Source of the DNA: an uncultured Clostridia bacterium
GTDB taxonomy: Bacteria; Bacillota; Clostridia; TANB77; CAG-508
Assembly (NCBI GenBank): GCA_944390305.1
Contig: CALXPX010000056.1
Span: forward strand, 1 to 7,719
DNA length: 7,719 nt
Direction: 5' to 3'
Positions 5,796 to 7,719 of this stretch are shown piece after piece. Under the pieces are notes generated by a model. That model was not told the origin of the DNA. It was given only the letters and a program-made list of their open reading frames with translations, and ran no database searches. Positions within the stretch are counted from its first letter, which is position 1, and the number at the start of each line of letters is the position of its first letter. Position numbers and translations under genes: made by a program.

Positions 5796-6407
5796 ATGGA
5801 TAAAGACAAAAATCTCAAAAATGAAAATAAAAATAGCAATATGGATGCACAATCACTTCAGGAACAGGGCTATAAAATTAACACTTCTAATTCTGATTCA
5901 AAACCTAAATCTGATGATGAATATACCACTATTAAATCAATTAATGAGTCTAATAACTCAACTCCTGACTCTAACTCTTTCCAGCTTGATCTTGCGGTAT
6001 TAAATGAGATTAGTAAGATTTCTAAGATGGGAATGGATTCTATTTCTTATCTTGCTCCTAAAGTCACTGATAAAGAAATGAGAAAAGAGTTAGTTGCTAT
6101 GTATTCACAATATGGTAACACTCAAAGTCAACTAAATCAACATTTTGAAAAATATGGAGAAATACCTGATGCAACTCCTTTTAAAGATAAAATGATGAGT
6201 TTTGCTGGTGTTCAGTTTAATACATTAAAAGATAGAAGTAATTCCCATATTGCTGAAATTATGATTCAAGGTACTTTAATGGGGGTAATTCAATGTCAAA
6301 AAATTTTAAATTGTAAACTTGATATTCAAAAAAGTACTACTGAACTCTTAAAAGATTTTAACAAATTTCAAAGAGAGAATATAGATAAACTTAATGCTTA
6401 TTTATAG
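5796..6407 (+). CDS. Helical, possibly ferritin-like protein with disordered N-terminal tail
   Basis: This 203-aa protein starts at the ATG at 5796; GGAGG (5786-5790), 5 nt upstream, is its Shine-Dalgarno, so an in-frame TTG at 5784 that would put this site inside the coding region is rejected. Residues 1-62 are rich in Asn, Ser, Asp, Lys and Gln and look disordered. Residues about 64-203 are predicted alpha-helical: LDLAVLNEISKISKMGMDSI (65-84), a Glu/Lys-rich helix 91-121, a long segment 129-171 with SNSHIAEIMIQGTLMGVIQ (148-166), and a terminal helix 177-203 with FQRENIDKLNAYL. The arrangement recalls clostridial four-helix, ferritin-like proteins of unknown function, but I see no clear ExxH di-iron motif. 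There is no signal peptide or membrane segment, so it is probably cytoplasmic, perhaps associated with spores by analogy only. It is monocistronic, with its own promoter and terminator. The family assignment is uncertain. Confidence 0.7.
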   Translation: MDKDKNLKNENKNSNMDAQSLQEQGYKINTSNSDSKPKSDDEYTTIKSINESNNSTPDSNSFQLDLAVLNEISKISKMGMDSISYLAPKVTDKEMRKELVAMYSQYGNTQSQLNQHFEKYGEIPDATPFKDKMMSFAGVQFNTLKDRSNSHIAEIMIQGTLMGVIQCQKILNCKLDIQKSTTELLKDFNKFQRENIDKLNAYL

Positions 6408-6450
6408 AAAAAATAACCAAAAGGCTTTAATACCTCTTGGTTATTTTTTT
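6408..6450. terminator. Bidirectional intrinsic terminator, convergent genes
   Basis: AATAACCAA (6412-6420) pairs with TTGGTTATT (6437-6445), extended outward by A6408-6411 with T6446-6449 to 13 bp. An inner AGG/CCT (6422-6424 with 6433-6435) closes an 8-base loop. T-runs follow on both strands, so it can serve the gene ending at 6407 and the minus-strand gene ending at 6449, whose stop codon overlaps the T-run. Confidence 0.93.
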
Positions 6451-7591
6451 ATTCAAATTTACTTCCACAATTTATGCAATATGCTGAATCTACTTTATTT
6501 ATTGCTCCACAATTTGGACATTTTTTTGTACTATCTTCATTATTTGCAGGAACATTATATGTATTATTATATTCTATATTTACATTATTTCCTGATGTAG
6601 CATAAGATACTGTTTGGTTACCACCTATATTGTTATTATTTCTTGATAGTTCTTGATAGAAAGCTATTATAGAAAATGTCATATATGGTGTTAGAAGAAT
6701 TACTCCAACTTCTGCTACAATTGATGATAATATAGTTATTCCTGAAATAGATACTATTCCAGATGCAAGACCAGCTAAGAATGACCATCCTATAAATGAT
6801 AATACTAGGCAGAAATATCTTCCTCTATTTCCTCTCATTAGCCTTTCACTTTCTAAAACTGCTTCTTTAGGTGTTAGATTTTCATTTGAAACAGCTATGT
6901 AATATGAAAGAACATATAACATCATTTTTATTGTAACTAGCACCGCAATTGTTATGTATCCTAACATAACTAATACAGATACAATTATTGTTCCAGCTGC
7001 CATTCCGCTTATAAGTTTTAATACATTTTGTCTACTACTATAAGAATCATTATTTCTGTCATAATAATTATCCAAATATTCTTCATAACTATCAGTATAA
7101 TCACTATATGAAGATGAAGAATCATAGTAATCATCTAAATAATCATAATCATCATAATTATAATCATAATAAGAATAGCTAGAATTATATGGATAAGAAG
7201 ATATACCACTTACATTATTGTATATAATAGATCCTAATCCTACTATAAGAATAATTATTGGTATTATAATTAATAATATACACCACCAACATTTTTTAAT
7301 AATTTCCCAAGTTATCTTCCAACTTTTCCCGAAGTTTGAAAATCCAACTTTAAGAAAATCTGCATATCCTACATTTTCTCCATTCTTTAAATGAAAATAT
7401 GCATATGCTGTACCATAAGCAAGTGGAGGAGTTATTACTAATATTGCTATTCCAAATATTCCATTAACATAAGTAGATAATAAGTTAATCGCAAATATAA
7501 TTGCTGTATATATAAGTGATATTATTAAAGCTATTTGCCATTTACCCCTAAGACTCTCTCTTGCTTCTTTTCTAAAATCTTTTGCTTTCAT
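6449..7591 (-). CDS. DUF975-family membrane protein with Tyr/Asp-rich loop and C-terminal zinc ribbon
   Basis: This 380-aa multi-pass membrane protein opens with a basic amphipathic segment (MKAKDFRKEARESLRGKW) typical of DUF975 proteins. Hydrophobic segments lie at about 18-38, 45-66, 102-124, 192-236 (one or two), 258-284 and 286-312. Between the third and fourth is an insert (125-188) very rich in Tyr, Asp and Ser: 18 Tyr and 12 Asp in residues 133-184. It should face outside if the N-terminus is cytoplasmic. After an Asn-rich linker (317-352), a zinc ribbon CPNC (358-361) ... CINC (372-375) ends the protein, probably in the cytoplasm. The start follows AGGGGAG (7598-7604), 6 nt upstream. 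It is monocistronic, with a strong promoter at 7624-7652. DUF975 proteins have no established biochemical role; transport or envelope maintenance would be a guess. Confidence 0.85.
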   Translation of the reverse strand: MKAKDFRKEARESLRGKWQIALIISLIYTAIIFAINLLSTYVNGIFGIAILVITPPLAYGTAYAYFHLKNGENVGYADFLKVGFSNFGKSWKITWEIIKKCWWCILLIIIPIIILIVGLGSIIYNNVSGISSYPYNSSYSYYDYNYDDYDYLDDYYDSSSSYSDYTDSYEEYLDNYYDRNNDSYSSRQNVLKLISGMAAGTIIVSVLVMLGYITIAVLVTIKMMLYVLSYYIAVSNENLTPKEAVLESERLMRGNRGRYFCLVLSFIGWSFLAGLASGIVSISGITILSSIVAEVGVILLTPYMTFSIIAFYQELSRNNNNIGGNQTVSYATSGNNVNIEYNNTYNVPANNEDSTKKCPNCGAINKVDSAYCINCGSKFE

Positions 7592-7623
7592 TTTTTTCTC
7601 CCCTTTCTTTTTTACTTTATACT

Positions 7624-7652
7624 ATTATATAAATAAAAAACTCTAATATCAA
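7624..7652 (-). promoter_or_regulatory. Strong sigma-A-type promoter of the DUF975 gene
   Basis: On the minus strand there is TTGATA (-35, 7647-7652), a 17-nt spacer and a perfect TATAAT (-10, 7624-7629). Transcription would start near 7617, about 26 nt before the ATG, leaving room for the Shine-Dalgarno at 7598-7604. Confidence 0.75.
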
Positions 7653-7660
7653 TATTTTTA

Positions 7661-7675
7661 TAATAATAATAATAA
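7661..7675. repeat. Short TAA trinucleotide repeat, five units
   Basis: TAA is repeated five times just upstream of the -35 box of the DUF975 promoter. It is a simple AT-rich tract that could act as an UP-like element or vary in length by slippage; neither can be shown here. No gene was seen from here to the end of the window. Confidence 0.7.
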
Positions 7676-7719
7676 TTTAAAATAAAATATAAAAATATAA
7701 AATTTATATTATCATTATA

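Noticed and set aside
5821..6003. Second open frame of 60 codons on the + strand
   Set aside because: It is out of frame within the 5796 gene, which has the ribosome-binding site; this shadow frame arises from its AT-rich low-complexity 5' end.
6394..6600. Open frame of 68 codons on the + strand
   Set aside because: It runs through the terminator hairpin and antisense to the zinc-ribbon end of the DUF975 gene, and gives a Tyr/Leu-rich sequence typical of a complement artefact.

Overview
The window is very AT-rich and every gene has a strong Gram-positive Shine-Dalgarno sequence (AGGAGG-type). Together with a probable spoVM, rqcP, a zinc-type ribosomal protein L28 and an AddA helicase-nuclease, this points to a low-GC, endospore-forming Firmicute, most likely an uncultured member of the Clostridia. 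Genus and species cannot be resolved from this sequence.

Layout. (1) At 13-87 on the + strand lies a 24-codon gene that reads as spoVM, the tiny membrane-curvature-sensing sporulation peptide. It converges on rpmB (160-357, -), and a bidirectional terminator hairpin separates them; this matches the spoVM-rpmB arrangement known in Bacillus subtilis. (2) At 444-1622 (-) is a secreted or surface protein with a pilin-like N-terminus and a C-terminal SUMF1/formylglycine-generating-enzyme-like (C-type-lectin-like) domain that seems to lack the catalytic cysteines. It has its own extended -10 promoter. (3) At 1688-5452 (-) an addA-rqcP unit is read from one promoter. AddA is the helicase-nuclease subunit for double-strand-break processing; RqcP is the S4-domain factor of ribosome-associated quality control. 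addB, the usual partner of addA, is not next to it. (4) A roughly 340-bp, extremely AT-rich divergent intergenic region carries the addA promoter, an 11-bp tandem repeat abutting its -35 box, and a candidate promoter for the gene to the right. (5) At 5796-6407 (+) is a 203-residue helical protein with a polar, probably disordered N-terminal tail; its family was not firmly identified. It shares a bidirectional terminator with (6) a DUF975-type multi-pass membrane protein (6449-7591, -) that has a Tyr/Asp/Ser-rich extracytoplasmic insert and a C-terminal zinc ribbon.

Most of the window is housekeeping: translation, ribosome rescue, DNA repair and sporulation. The less ordinary parts are the pilin-like/FGE-like fusion with Ala in place of the usual Glu at mature position 5, the Tyr/Asp-rich insert in the DUF975 protein, the 11-bp repeat at the addA promoter, and the very short spoVM, which length-filtered gene calling would miss. 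I found no convincing defence system, mobile element, CRISPR array, tRNA or rRNA.
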